A stretch of 64,000 bases of DNA from Timema cristinae (lineage: Eukaryota; Arthropoda; Insecta; Phasmatodea; Timematidae): the NCBI GenBank assembly GCA_039000515.1, contig JBCFYV010000012.1, forward strand, positions 8,925,486 to 8,989,485, given 5' to 3'. Under the pieces are notes generated by a model, which saw nothing but the letters and a program-made list of their open reading frames with translations, was not told the DNA's origin and did not search any database. Numbering within the stretch: position 1 is the stretch's first letter; every line of letters begins with the position of its first letter. Position numbers and translations under genes: made by a program. Shown here piece by piece: positions 1 to 12,016 of this stretch.

Positions 1-985
1 GTTGATTAAAAAACTTAAAATGGATCTTTAAATATTTCATTAGTGTTTTAACAGATTTAATGCTAAGCTGCTAAATCCACTATTACAAAATTGAATTCAA
101 TATTAAAGAATTTTGTTGACTAGGGAACGTTAATAAAAAATACCATGTACCTTTCAGCAGAGAAATGTAAAAATTGTTTGTATTTCAACTGGTAATATTT
201 TTGTTCTTAAAACTTATTCATGTTTTAAGTAAAAGTGAAATTTTTGGAACTTCTCACACCCCTAAATTCTTAAATTTATAAAATAGTAGTACCTACAATT
301 AACACTCACTTAACAAGTGAATTATTTAGTGAGAAAATTGACTAGCCAATCAGCAGCAACTTTTCATGCAGTGTTACTGAATATTATTTGGTTTTATAAT
401 AAACATCATATGGCAAACTCCATACTCTTAATATAATATGCCTTATAAACAATTATTTTATAAAACAAAATCACATCATTTCTAGAATTTCCTATTTAAA
501 GACATTGCCACAAACACTGTAATACAGTTTATAACATTACATAGTTTTAAATTGTAATGCTTTTGACAGGAGCAAAAATATAAAGCTCTTATAACGTATT
601 CAAAAGTCAATAAGGCCTTTTCCAATAATAATTATGAACACCACTAACACAAATAATAGGTTTAGTTTGGTAATTTCAAAGTCAACATTTACTTAAATCT
701 AAACATACAAGCTGATCTTATAAAGATAAAGGCTGTGTGTATGGTGAAATATTAATTCCTCGAATTAGTGAAGTAATCAATTAAAACTGGCTTTAAAAGT
801 ATTATATTAAGAAATTTAAATTATATATATATATTATGTTTAAAATACTATTATGATAAGAACCATATATTTTAATGATTTTCAAGTATACTTTAAGCAC
901 ACTTAATATTTGTATGTGAATAAGTACTCAGTTATATTAATAAAATGAAAATTATAAAATAAGGAATATTAAATTTGTTTTTATA
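1..985. other. AT-rich intergenic DNA, no gene seen
   Basis: Very AT-rich sequence with stops in all frames and no recognisable exon, RNA gene or complete repeat. Near 257-272 there is a short 'TCTCACACCCCTAAATTC' stretch that resembles the outer ends of other TIR-like sequences in this window (for example near 9650-9665), so it may be an element relic. Confidence 0.6.
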
Positions 986-999
986 AGCTTGCTTCTTGT

Positions 1000-1925
1000 T
1001 TCGGGGAATTGGGAGGTGCGTCGTCGAGGCCCAGGGCCCAGGTCGAGAAGTTGCCACTGCAGTTTTTCATATGAAAGGCATTTGATATGCGTCCTTCTTG
1101 GGTCCGAGAGCCGTAGTCGGAAAGATGATACGGGGGAGGTGGAGGGGAGAGGGGTCGTAGCTGATAGGCGGGTTACGTGGAGAGGAGTTGCGAGGGAACG
1201 TGGGGGGATAAAGCGGATGAATATTGGAAGGGGGGGGGGGGGGGGGCAGGTGTGAGAAGGGCTTTAAAATGATGTAGTGTTCCACCCTCCTTTGCTACGG
1301 CGGTACTGTGAAGGCTTTGTAGGGGGGGGGGGGTCATGAGGAGAGGGTGGAAATTTGACAAGTAGTTGGCAGTCCGGATGGTTCTGAGCATAGTTCTGAG
1401 CGCAGAAAGGTAGGAAGGGTTGTTTGTAGAAAATGAAACCAGACCAATAGATGTCTTCCCAAAGCCTCGAGAGGGTTGGGATGAGATGGCTGAAGTTTAT
1501 TTCCATTTATTCGTCATCTCCTTACATTGACAATATTCATCAGCTGGAGGAGGTTGGGCCCAACCCTCCTCCTCAGTATTATTCTCTAAACTTTAGCTAA
1601 CATATATATTTAACCCTCTTATAATTACTCTGACTAAAGCTACTACATTATTGTTACACATTTTTACAGTTGAATGGTTTTTTGTGGTCCTTTTTTTGGT
1701 AAGGTCTTTGGCTTGATCGAGCCCTTTGTCCTGGCGCGATCTCTTAGAGCATTTAGAACTAGCGGCCTGGTGCGCTGGGTTTCTTGGGGAGGATCGTGAC
1801 CCGTCTAGCGGACCGCTTGGGGGGGGGGGGGGGGGCGTAGTGTGTGTGTGTGCGCTTGCCACTAGATCACTCCGCCTCCCTTCCGAGGGGTGCTCTCGGT
1901 CTCGGAACAGTCACTAGATGTCGCA
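1000..1925. repeat. GC-rich patch with three long poly-G tracts
   Basis: A patch much richer in G than its surroundings. Poly-G runs occur at 1230-1246 (17 G), 1322-1333 (12 G) and 1819-1835 (17 G); the last is followed by a short TG repeat. A near-perfect inverted repeat at 1544-1576 is centred on GGGCCC. Open frames here are created by the G runs and show no protein family, so I do not call a gene. Runs of this length could form G-quadruplexes and are also common places for length errors. Confidence 0.6.
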
Positions 1926-1999
1926 AAACAAATTGTGATTTGGGGTGGATTTTCTTTAGCATGATAAACTTTGATCCATGTTATAATATATTTGGGAGA

Positions 2000-4900
2000 T
2001 TTTTTTTTAAATCAAATACATTTTACCTGATTGTAGTGTGTTGTGTCAATAGAAAATGTGTGGTATTATTCATACCACGATTTAAGACCAACAAACCTTT
2101 TTATAGATGTGGTGCAAAGTTTTTCATTAAAGTGAAGACACCCCAATATACAGTACTTATCAGTACGATTAAGTATTCTTGCTATTGACTACTTATCTAT
2201 AGCTATATTTTTTACACAAATACATTTGTAAACATAACTCTTTAGATTGATTATTAAATTACATTAAAACCAATGGTATTTTAAAATATTTCTTCAAGCT
2301 AACCAAACATTTTTAGACTATGATACCAAAATTAGTGCACAAATATGTATAACTTTAAAAAAAATCACAATTGAGATAATTTGATTATTTGCAATGAGTA
2401 AATAACATTCAATCAATATTTGTATAAATATAAAAATAAAAACACACATAGCACAAGTAAATTAATTGGTATGGTTATTCTTGGCTGTGATATGAGGTAT
2501 TATGCTACTGCTGTTAAAATATATTTATTTTATTATAAATAATTTATAGATAGATAGTCAAAATAATAATCTAGTTGTTAGTTATGTTCAGTTATTAATA
2601 GTTAAAATAATGCTTCTAGATATATATATAACTTAATAAAATACAAGTTATAAACTAGAAAACTAATATTTAAATTTTTTTTTCAATAAATCACAGTAAA
2701 TTAAAAAAATATATATCTTGGCACACACCTAGAAATATTGATTACAAATATTTGTTTCTAAAATCTCCATTTATTATAACATGTACATTAATCTATATTA
2801 AAATTGTGTACATATTTACAAAAAAGTCACCTTTATTATTTAGGTTTATATCATTTTTACCAATATAAGTCATCTATATCAGTGGTCGACAAGACTTATA
2901 TGTTTAATAAAATACATTTCTCAATATATCATTGTTTTTTGAGCACCTCAGTACAGCGTTTTATAAAATATATTCTTTTAAAATTGAAGAAAAAAATAAA
3001 AGAATAGTTTATAAAATTATCAAAAACATCAAATTACTTGCGGTGAAGGTCGTTGTGATTTGGCACAAACTATTCAAACATGTCTAGTGTTGTATTTCGT
3101 ACATGTGTAGTCATGTTTTCAAATTAAAACAAAATTCTAGAACCCTGCACAGAATATACACCAGACATTTCAAAGTAGTCTTGTTTGTGCACATGAGTAA
3201 CTTTCTTGAATAGCAGGTTACATTATTTGTCTGTCATATATACCTTCTTTTAGTAGGCTGATTTGTTAAGAATGCACTTAACAATACTCCACAATTAGTA
3301 AGTATATTTAATTTTATGTTTATCACCACATCTTACAACCCGAATAATTTTTTTTTACTTTTTTTTTTAAGTGTTTAAGTTAAACTTGATGTTTTTGTTG
3401 TTTTCTGTAAAATGAAGTAAAATTGTCAATTTCTAGAGTGATTATTATGAAGACAGTATACTAGTTACACTGGAAGAATAATTTAAGGCCTTTATTCTTA
3501 GTCAAATTCCATGCATTAAGAAAATTAGTCGGCATTACAAAATTGTCAACCTTCAATTTGTTTTAAATGTATACCACTAGTTTGTTTGAAAACAAACAAA
3601 AAAAAACTTAAATTAAATATATTTATTTTATGTTAGTATTGATTAAAAATTGAACTAACAATACACTCTAAAAAGTTAACGGTTTTATGTTCAAAATCTA
3701 TTTATGTGTAAAATAGTTTGGCTTTTCAAAGTAGATAAAAAGATATGTACATACCAAAATGAGTAAAGTTTATATTTGAATTCTAAATGATGAAGGGTAA
3801 ATTAAGTGTTTCAAACTAAGTCGCAAAACTAGGCACAAATCTGGATAACTTGTTTAAAATGCACATTGATACTCTATTTTTTTAAATATTATGTTTGTGT
3901 ATAAAATATGGTTAAGTGTTAGAAAATTAAATTGTAAGTGTTCAAAAGTGATATTTCTTTGTCAGTAGGTAGATTAATGTGCACATTGTTGTCACAATAG
4001 TTTAAGATCAATAAAATTTAAAACTAACATTCTAACAGCAAATTACGATGTCTTTACCATCTCTTCTATTAGTAGAAAATATTCTATACATTATTTTACA
4101 AACACATTTAGTGAAATTAACTAAACTCATTTAAAAAAATACACATGTACCACAATTCCCTGCCACTGTTATATTCTAATAGTTATTGTTTTCTCACTTG
4201 TAAACGTTTATACATTGTATTTTTGTTACAATGTCATACTAAAATTATGTTGTGCTTTTAAAGCAAAACTTTTTAATAAACAAAAGCTGATATATAAAGG
4301 AACATTTAGGAAGGTAAATTTGAAAATGTTGTAAAGGATGTTGGAAATGTTACATGTTATAGCAATATTTAGGAAGGGGAATTTGTGTCTAGTGAAAATT
4401 CTACATGTCACAGCAACAATTAAGTAGGGAATTTGAAACTGTGCTGAATGATGGTGACAATTCTATATGCTATTTTCCTCAGAATCATAAACACCATAAA
4501 GGAAAACCCTCAAGCATATAGCCATACTGGGAAACACAAAAACACCCCTCAAATTTAAAACTATACCATTTAATTAAATTTAAAATGAAATTTTCAAAAA
4601 TAAATATAAGTTATTTTTTAGTCATCATATCAGTGATGAACTATTTTCCTTATGATACATGCAAGGGTAAGCAGTTGTCCAAAGTAATAGGTGCAGACAT
4701 CTATTTTCGTGGAATGTTTGTTCACAAATCACATGGAACAGACGAGCCGCAATATGTGTTTTCCCTCCATTGCTAAAGATAAGAGTGAGTTGTCTGTCCC
4801 CTCCTTTACTTACCTTCAATTTCAAGGTATGCAAGAAAAGATCAGAATTTTTGCAGTTTTTATAGCAAAACATTTTTTTTTGTTAAAATAAATCAGACTC

Positions 4901-6160
4901 GATACAAATATAGAGTTTAAATTTATTCACATGGTGATATCACTGTTTGTTGAATATCCGTCAAGAGTGTCTTGGAATTTAATGACAACTTTTTCTCTTT
5001 GTTTGAAAGTTTGTGATCTAATGCCGCTATGCTTATTTTGTATAACTGAAACTGAGATCTTGGGTATACATTTAATTATTAAAATATATGAGTGGAGGAA
5101 TTAAATATTATGTAATAATAAAGAGTTATTCAGTATTAGTAACTCTCTTTATCATCTAAAAAGTATATATGTCATTCCTAAATTCAACTTTTCTCTTGTT
5201 TGCTATTCTTAAACAATAGATTATTGTCGGCTAGATTTGTACAAAATAATGTGTAATTTGAATTTATATGTGAAACTTTTAATAAAGCACTTTAAATATT
5301 TATAATTAAAATAAAAGTTATTTCAATAAACAATTTACCTGCATACCACAAAGTTGTAAAAAAGGGATAATCATGTCAGCAGCAAACAGGGAATGAAATC
5401 GAAGCAAAGCCAAGTTTTTTGGGGGTGTGGGGGAGAGTTTTAAGGAAAGAAAGTGGGAGTCGGTCATACCTGTGGTGGCTCTCCTATTAAGGTACAACAG
5501 GAGATGTCAAGGATTATTTTTTTTGCAATAAATCCTTCTTGAAGAAATTTAAAAGCTTTTGTAAACATAGGTTTGGTTGTAGATGGAATGAATTGTATGT
5601 GAGTCCAATAAGCTACATGCTATCCTAGAGCTTAGGCAATAAGGCATAATACAAACACATCATTATTTATTAATAAAATGTTCTATGGAAAGGAGGGGGA
5701 AAGGTTTAGCCCCCAAAACCTTCCTCCCGCTTCTCTTGGTTAAGTATTGAGTTAAGCAATGTATTATAAAACAATTTTCATATGTGCACCAAATATTTAA
5801 AAAGAAGTTTCAAATTCATTGGTGAGTATTGAATATGACCCAAACCGGTACTAAGACGCAGTGGTAGGAAAGAAGATGAAAAATGAGGAGTATGAAACAT
5901 GGTTGCTTGAAAAAATATATTACTCTGCGGTGAATATGAGAAAAATAATCATAAGGAAATTGTTTTCAATCCCCAAAATTACTATCAATGGTGATCAAGT
6001 TTATAATGTGACTATAACATAATAATATATTTAGCACAATGTCATATTAGCTGTTCGGGTTATCTGCTTAACATCATACCTTACTTGGTGGGCATTAGTG
6101 GAGGTAATTATATAATTAAAAGAATAAGATGACACAACAACTCTACATAATTGGGTTATA
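2000..6160. other. AT-rich intergenic DNA
   Basis: No conserved coding segment or RNA gene is visible. It contains a small degenerate tandem repeat (listed separately) and a G-rich stretch near 5690-5735 that resembles the ends of hAT-type elements elsewhere in the window. A 15-20-base fragment of the shared SINE tail lies near 5840-5870. Confidence 0.55.
4301..4472. repeat. Degenerate three-unit tandem repeat
   Basis: Three imperfect units start at about 4301, 4364 and 4415 (63, 51 and 58 bases). Each begins with an 'AAYATTTAGGAAGG'-like segment and ends with 'CATGTYAYAGC' or a similar sequence. Divergence is high, so the array is old. No coding function is suggested. Confidence 0.5.
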
Positions 6161-6163
6161 TGA

Positions 6164-6470
6164 TTATTATTATTATTATTATTATCACTGCGTCTTACTA
6201 CCCGTTCAGTTTATATGCACTTACTTAAGCTAATGTGTAATGGTAGGGGATTGTGAAATGAAATGAAGGACCTACAGTTTAACGTGGAATCCGAACCACG
6301 GTGGAGGCCTAGCATTCCTCACATTCACAAGTTGTGATTAATACACGTCTTGTTAGAGGTTAAGGAGGGGTTTGGTAATCAAATACATCTGTGCCAGGAC
6401 CGAGGATTGAACCCCAGACCCCAGCATAGAAGTCTGACACCTTACCCCTAGACCACCAGGTCACCTACTA
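6164..6470 (-). repeat. SINE-A copy, full length, tRNA-derived
   Basis: Read on the minus strand it starts with a tRNA-like head holding a Pol III A box (TGGTCTAGGGGTA) and B box (GGTTCAATCCT), followed by an unrelated body and a tail ending in an (ATT)n tract. The 10-base sequence GGTTATATGA flanks it at 6154-6163 and again at 6471-6480, a likely target-site duplication. The same family recurs in this window at about 8182, 16579, 25047, 29248, 48569 and 57359. Confidence 0.85.
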
Positions 6471-6884
6471 GGTTATATGAAAAAATACCCATCACAACCA
6501 ACCTCAACAATTCAGGGAAAAATTATAACCAAGACAAAAGTATCCAAACCAATATCTTTGACTTTACGAATGTCTGCCACTGAGCAAAATGGTTAGTCTT
6601 GTATTCAAGGTCACTCTTCAATGCTTGTTAAGTATTGAGTCTATATGTAGTAAATGGTGTAATAGTATCAGTCACTCAAGTACTGACTTTCCATAATCAC
6701 TGCCATGATAACAACTAGCTTTCATGCTGACAAGCACTTATTAATGCAAATATATCAGAACTGAGATATGTTTGTAATAGTAAAAGGGTTACCATTATTT
6801 TCTTAATGCCAAATTACCTGTGTTTTTTCATGTTTTCCAGGAGGAGTTTCTATTTTACCAAGTAGCTTGATGGATTATTTAGGT

Positions 6885-7345
6885 ACTTTGATTTGTTTCG
6901 ACCACGGCTTTCCAAGCCTGTCATGGCCTGCACCTCAGTAGCGGGGTTGTTGACTAGAGATCCTCAGATAGACCTTCTTTTGGTGATAACCTTCCTCAAC
7001 CGAGGCTACGGGTGTTGATGATAACCAGCTCATCACCACCAACCCACCAAGCTGGGAGTAAAATGGCCAGACTCTGTTCCAATCTTGTTGGTTTTGGACC
7101 TGACCAGTCTCCCGTCTCTTGTCTGCCCCTGACCTGGTTTCTGCTGGGTTTAAACCCAACCTCCGCCAGGTTAATTAGATCCCGGGGTACACCACCTGGC
7201 GGTGAGATCAGGAACCAGAACCCACTAGATAGGATCCTTGTATTGCGCATCACTACTCCCAGAAAGTATACAGGAGAACGGATAACGCTGATGTGCTACT
7301 GTACAAACATATATGAGAAGATACTGGAAAATAGAATAAGAAATT
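6885..7345. other. GC-richer segment of unknown origin
   Basis: This stretch is clearly more GC-rich than its flanks and is open in more than one frame on both strands (for example minus 6996-7253 and plus 7012-7347). I recognise no protein motif and see no terminal repeats. It may be part of a mobile element not otherwise represented here. Confidence 0.35.
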
Positions 7346-8181
7346 AAAGTAAAGGAGAGAGGAACAGCTAGGCTATAGGTAACAGAGGTCTACAAGAGAC
7401 TTGACACTCCGAAAAATTCAAAGCCGAAGTGAATCTTGATGTACTTCATATTCAATGTGAGCCCATGTTTGGCTTCGGCAGCTATTTGAAACTTGGGCTA
7501 TTATTCAAAGTCTAGTGATAATATTATACTTATATTTTACATAAAATAAAAATAAACTGGAATTATCTCAATAAATGAAATATATTTTAATTGTTTTTAG
7601 TTTTAGAACAAGTTTGCATTATTTTCTTGGTGTAAAAAAAAATTCTATAACACTTTGAATTTCAAGATGCCCATAACATTAAACAACTAACCCCCCTTGA
7701 TCACAAATTCATATTGATTGGTACCAACTGAAAATGAATTTATTCCTGTTGAAAGTGTAGATTAAAATAATTATAAAAGTTTTTTTTAATTTTCAATGTG
7801 TTTTATAAAACCTTTGAAGTGTTTCTTGAATATTGAAGTTTTTTTTTAATATTCTAAGATTAAGGGTCTGTGAGCTTGGTTTTTTCATTCGAGTCGAGTA
7901 TTTCTAAAGGCTCCCGAGTTCGAGTATAGGCCTATTCATAATTTTTAAATGTTAAAAAGCATATTAAAACCCATGTTCTTAAAATATGAATAACACTAAT
8001 TTTTTATAAATAGTAGATACTTTTGAAAAAAAAAAAAGTTAAATAATGGAAATATCGGTTTTTAAATTAGATTTAACACTTATAAAACATGAATTAAAAA
8101 ACAAGAACAATACTCAAATAAAAATCTAATATAAAAACAAATAACTAAAATGGTTTCAACACTTATGTCTTTAAGGACATT

Positions 8182-8323
8182 GAATGCCAGACCTCCACTG
8201 TGGTTCGGATTCCACGTTAAACTGTAGGTCCTCCATTTCATCTCACAATCACCCCACCATTACACATTAGCGTAAGTGCGTATAACCCAAACAGGTAGTA
8301 AGACGCAGTGCTGATAATACTAA
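8182..8323 (+). repeat. SINE-A copy, 5'-truncated
   Basis: Contains only the 3' half of SINE-A, from the GTGGTTCGGATTCCACGTTA segment through the shared tail (CCAAACAGGTAGTAAGACGC here). It is bounded by an exact 12-base duplication TTTAAGGACATT at 8170-8181 and 8324-8335. A 5' truncation with an intact target duplication is typical of incomplete target-primed reverse transcription. Confidence 0.85.
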
Positions 8324-8393
8324 TTTAAGGACATTAAAATTACACTAACAATTATAAAACAACGTTGATAAAATGAATAATTACATGATGGCT

Positions 8394-8800
8394 TGGAAAG
8401 TGTAGAAACACTGCACAGTCATGTAAAGTAAGTGATAGTGAACAAGGCCAACCTGAAAGTATAGTTAGCTTAGGCCTAGATAAGAACAAACACACTTCTC
8501 TCTTCATGTCTTCTTAAACATTTACACTTTCCACTTCTTTAAAACTTCCAGAGTTCACATTAGTTTGAATTTTCGGGAATATTACATTTTCATTAATGTA
8601 TCTTCATATGAAAAATAAATATTTCCGAAAATTCAAAACAATGTGCAACTGTGGAGATTTGAGAAATTGAGAAGTGTAAAAATGTAAGAAGAAATAGAGA
8701 AGTGTGTTCATTTATATCTAAGCCTAACCTAACTATCCTTTCAGGTTGGCTTCCTTCACTTTCACTTTACATTATTGTAGAGTGTTTCTACACTGTCTTG
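8394..8800. repeat. Palindromic (foldback) MITE, family P3
   Basis: The left and right halves are inverted copies of each other over about 200 bases each, meeting near a CATATG centre around 8600. The ends carry GTGTAGAAACAC on the left and its complement on the right. Recognisable mirrored segments include CCAACCTGAAAG and the reverse of 'GAATTTTCGG'. There is no coding capacity. A partial copy of one arm lies at about 22935-23038. Confidence 0.8.
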
Positions 8801-9669
8801 ATTAAAAGTTAACAAAATGACGTTTTAATAGGTTAATATTTACCCAAAATATACTTCAGTAACTTAATTTATTGTATAAGAAAATGTGAAAATCATAAAA
8901 AATTAGAAATTTGAAGTGTTTTGTATTTTGTTTATTATTCCTTAGTGTAATCGTGCTTGATCACATCTTCTGTTCCATTTCCATTCCTGTATGCGCAGTT
9001 GAGCATGCACATTGTACACGCTCTTGATAGACATTATTTTATTGAGAAACTTACTCCGATTTAATTTTTAATTCTTATAAAAGTTGATGCTCATAATTTA
9101 AAATTTAAAATAATATTTCTAGCAAATAATATGAAACAGTAAGTGCTTTTTTAATATAAATGTGGTAAGTTTGGTAAAGTATATATTGAAATAAATAAGA
9201 TCAAAATTAATTTTAAACAGGTTAACCAATGTAATTCTATAACTAAATAGTAACTAAACTAGAGCTAGTTTTGTAGCTAAATGTATTAATTAATATAAGT
9301 TTTAAATATCTTAAGTTTGAAAATATTTAATATAAGATATTTTTAATATTACATTTTTAATTTAAAATCTATTATTTTATAAAGAGACCAGGTAAAAATA
9401 GTAAAAAGAATGATTCAATTATTTAGTAATCTTCTTAGTTATTTTGATTTTCATTGCATTGTCATGGCAATGCAAGTAAACAACTTCAATCAAAGATAAT
9501 TCCAAATAGACGACAATATTGAATAAATTTACCAGTCAAAAGAGTTTTTAAAGCTCTATTACGTTATTAATGTGATAATTGAAATTAATTTTTAACCATT
9601 TATAAGTAACCATATTCGACTCGACTTCACTTCAAACCAAAAAAGTGGACTTCACACACCCCTAATCTT

Positions 9670-10745
9670 TGCCATATGACAGCTGATGGAAAGAAGGTAT
9701 GAATCTGGGAAATACTTGACAATGGTATCTATGAATGTGAAGCAGGCATATGATGGCATGGATAAAATAAAGTTTGGAAAACAATGGAGGAGGCCAAAGT
9801 TGAAAGAGGAGTTGTAATGAAAGTGAAAAGCAGTTATGAGGATAGCAGGAGTTGTGTTAAGACAGAGTGTGGGAGGACGTAGTGGTTTCAAATAAAAAAT
9901 GAAGTGAAACAGGGGAGTGACCTCTCACTACTTCTATTAGTAATGAAAATGACTGTGAATAAAATGGCAGGAAAACTCAGGGAGGAAAGAATTAAAGCCA
10001 TGATATTTGCTAATTTGATGGTATTGGGGGGGGTGGGGGGGGAGAAGGAAGAGGAAGTAAAAGAACAGCAACAGGAATGTGATGTGAAAGAAATTGGAAC
10101 AAAATCTAGCATGGCAAAGTGTTAAGTGATGATAGTGACAAGAGGATAAGGCCTAGTAAAGCTATAAATTTGGATTGAGTAGTGCTGGGAAAAGTACAGA
10201 ACATAAAATAGCTTGGAAGCGTGAATGAGCCGAAAGGGGGAATTAGAGAAGATTTAATGAGAAGAGGACAACAGGTATAGTTGTTCTTTAGGTGTGTAAG
10301 AGACCTGCTATGGAGAAGAGAAGTGTCCTTGAAGTGTAAGGAAGTGTTGTACCTATTGTCACATATGCAGCAGAAACATGGACAGTGAATGTGAGAGAGA
10401 CTAGGAAAGTGGAGGCCATGGTAATGAAATTTGTGAGGAGCACGTTGGCTGTCACGAGTAGAAACAAGATAAGGAATTAAGTTATCCGGGGAAGAGGAGG
10501 AGTACAGGGAGTACATTATATAGTAGAGGAAGCAAGACTGGGATGGTATGGGCATGTAATGAGGATGTTAACAGAGAGGCCAAGAAATAGATAGACGGGG
10601 CAGATAACAGAAAGTGTTCAAATGAGAGGAGAAGAATGGAAGAAATTAGAGAAGGAAGAGTGATGGAAGGACAGAGAAAGTTGGAGGCATTTTACTAAAA
10701 TGGCCCAGCCACAGGCTGGAAACAGTTCATGAAGATGATGAGTCT
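9670..10745 (+). pseudogene. Non-LTR retrotransposon (LINE) reverse transcriptase remnant
   Basis: Reading across several frameshifts gives recognisable pieces of a non-LTR reverse transcriptase. They include a 'VKQAYDGMDK' segment (the usual 'KAYD' region), an 'EVKQGSDLS' segment matching the family's VRQGCxLSP motif, and a 'MIFAN' segment where the catalytic YADD box should be and is destroyed. C-terminal pieces resemble 'TYAAETWTV' and 'RLGWYGHVMRM'. The 3' end reads GCCACAGGCTGGAAACAG followed by TGA-type repeats. Poly-G interruptions at 10026-10040 add to the decay. I assign it to the LINE class but not to a clade. Confidence 0.8.
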
Positions 10746-10749
10746 TCAA

Positions 10750-11837
10750 ATTTAACATATTTGTTACACATTATCAAAAAGTGCGATTATAGCTATGCCA
10801 AGGTTTTAAGGGCTGTTTTTGGTAAAAATAAGTGTGCATTGTTTTGAGGTAAAAATTAATAAGCATTTAACTTTACATCACAAGACTTGTTATTAAAAAT
10901 ATTAACATATTTTAGGTACATTGTGGGATTTGCAAGAGGCTAAAGCCTTATTGATTTTTTTTTTTCTATTTAGGTTTGATTCGAGTTATCAAATTGAATA
11001 ATATAAAAATGAATCGAGATCGATATTATCGAGGCTTAACCCTAATATTTTTATAAAACCAACGTTTCTGAGCTATAAGCATACTTACATAAATATATAT
11101 TTTCTTTGAAAGTTAAATTGATTGTCATGCTCTTTGGTGGACAGAGGTCTTGCTTTTTTTCAATATTTCTGTCCAGTGTGTATTATTTATTTATGCTCTT
11201 TGGTCGAGTGTTTCTGCAATACTGTATACTATTTTATTTCACACTTCTTACTAGTTTTTAGTAAAATTCCTTTTTTTTAAATAAAAAAGATTGTGTGTGT
11301 GGTGAACCATACCATTTATTTTAATTGAATTTTTTAACATCAGACCTATATACTCTAATTAAGTATTTCTTATTTTTAAAGTATTTTTATGTTATTTTAA
11401 CTGTACCTAATTTTTATTTTCAATCATTTTTATTGATTTCTAAACATTTCAAATTACTATATTCAATCTTTATTATATCTGATTTGTCACGCCTTACATT
11501 ATTATCTTGACTGTTATTTAATGTTCTCATATGTTTTATAATACAATCAATTAAATATTTAATTCCAAGTTTTATTTTATCTTATTGATAAATATGTTTT
11601 TTCTCGATGTGAACTCAAACTGAAAAAACTGTTTCTACACATCATTGCAAGATAATGCTAAAGCCAAATAATTTTATTGTATTTAATGTAAATTAAAACC
11701 ACTTTGACATAATTGAAAAAAGAAAATTTCAAACATAAACACTAATTTTTATTTTTAAAAATCTCCAAAGGGATTATAAGAACCTTGGGGTATTGTCAGT
11801 AAAGAAAGTAAGCTCCCCCTTTGAGTTCAATGAAACA
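10750..11837. other. Intergenic DNA and Nup43 3' UTR region
   Basis: AT-rich, no coding segment seen. On the minus strand an AATAAA polyadenylation signal lies at 11673-11678 (plus-strand TTTATT), about 160 bases after the Nup43 stop codon, and is the best candidate for its 3' end. Confidence 0.5.
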
Positions 11838-12016
11838 CTAAACATTGAGTCTCGTAAACATGTAAACAGCTTCATTGTCGCACCCACACACAGCTCTCGT
11901 CTTGTTCACATCAAAGCTATTGATTGGCTTGTGGAGCTGTGGCATTAGAGAGGTCACTTCCAATCTATGTTTGGCCGACTCGCTGCTCAGCCAAGGATTC
12001 TCTTCAATGGTCAAGT
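11838..12016 (-). CDS. Nup43: Nup43 exon 8 (last coding exon)
   Basis: Starts '[20 protein letters not shown]' and ends '[14 protein letters not shown]' before a TAG stop at 11838-11840. It matches the C-terminal 'SSWLSxDPAKxRIEITSLLP...VCGTDxEAIYVTR' pattern of the family. Acceptor TTTCTCAG, phase 1, consistent with exon 7. Confidence 0.95.

Larger units (their letters stand above)
7861..9665. mobile_element. Candidate TIR element with nested insertions
   Basis: The left end (TAAGGGTCTGTGAGCTTGG, from 7861) and the inverted right end (TTAGGGGTGTGTGAAGTCC, ending at 9665) look alike and are followed on each side by a TTTTTT tract and a TCGAGT motif. If they pair, they bound a 1.8-kb degenerate DNA transposon carrying a SINE-A fragment and a palindromic MITE. 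They could instead be two independent solo ends of one family. No transposase is visible. Confidence 0.35.

Noticed and set aside
989..1255. Open frame with a Gly-rich end on the plus strand
   Set aside because: The frame is kept open by poly-G and GC-rich sequence and has no family motif; other frames are open across the same stretch.
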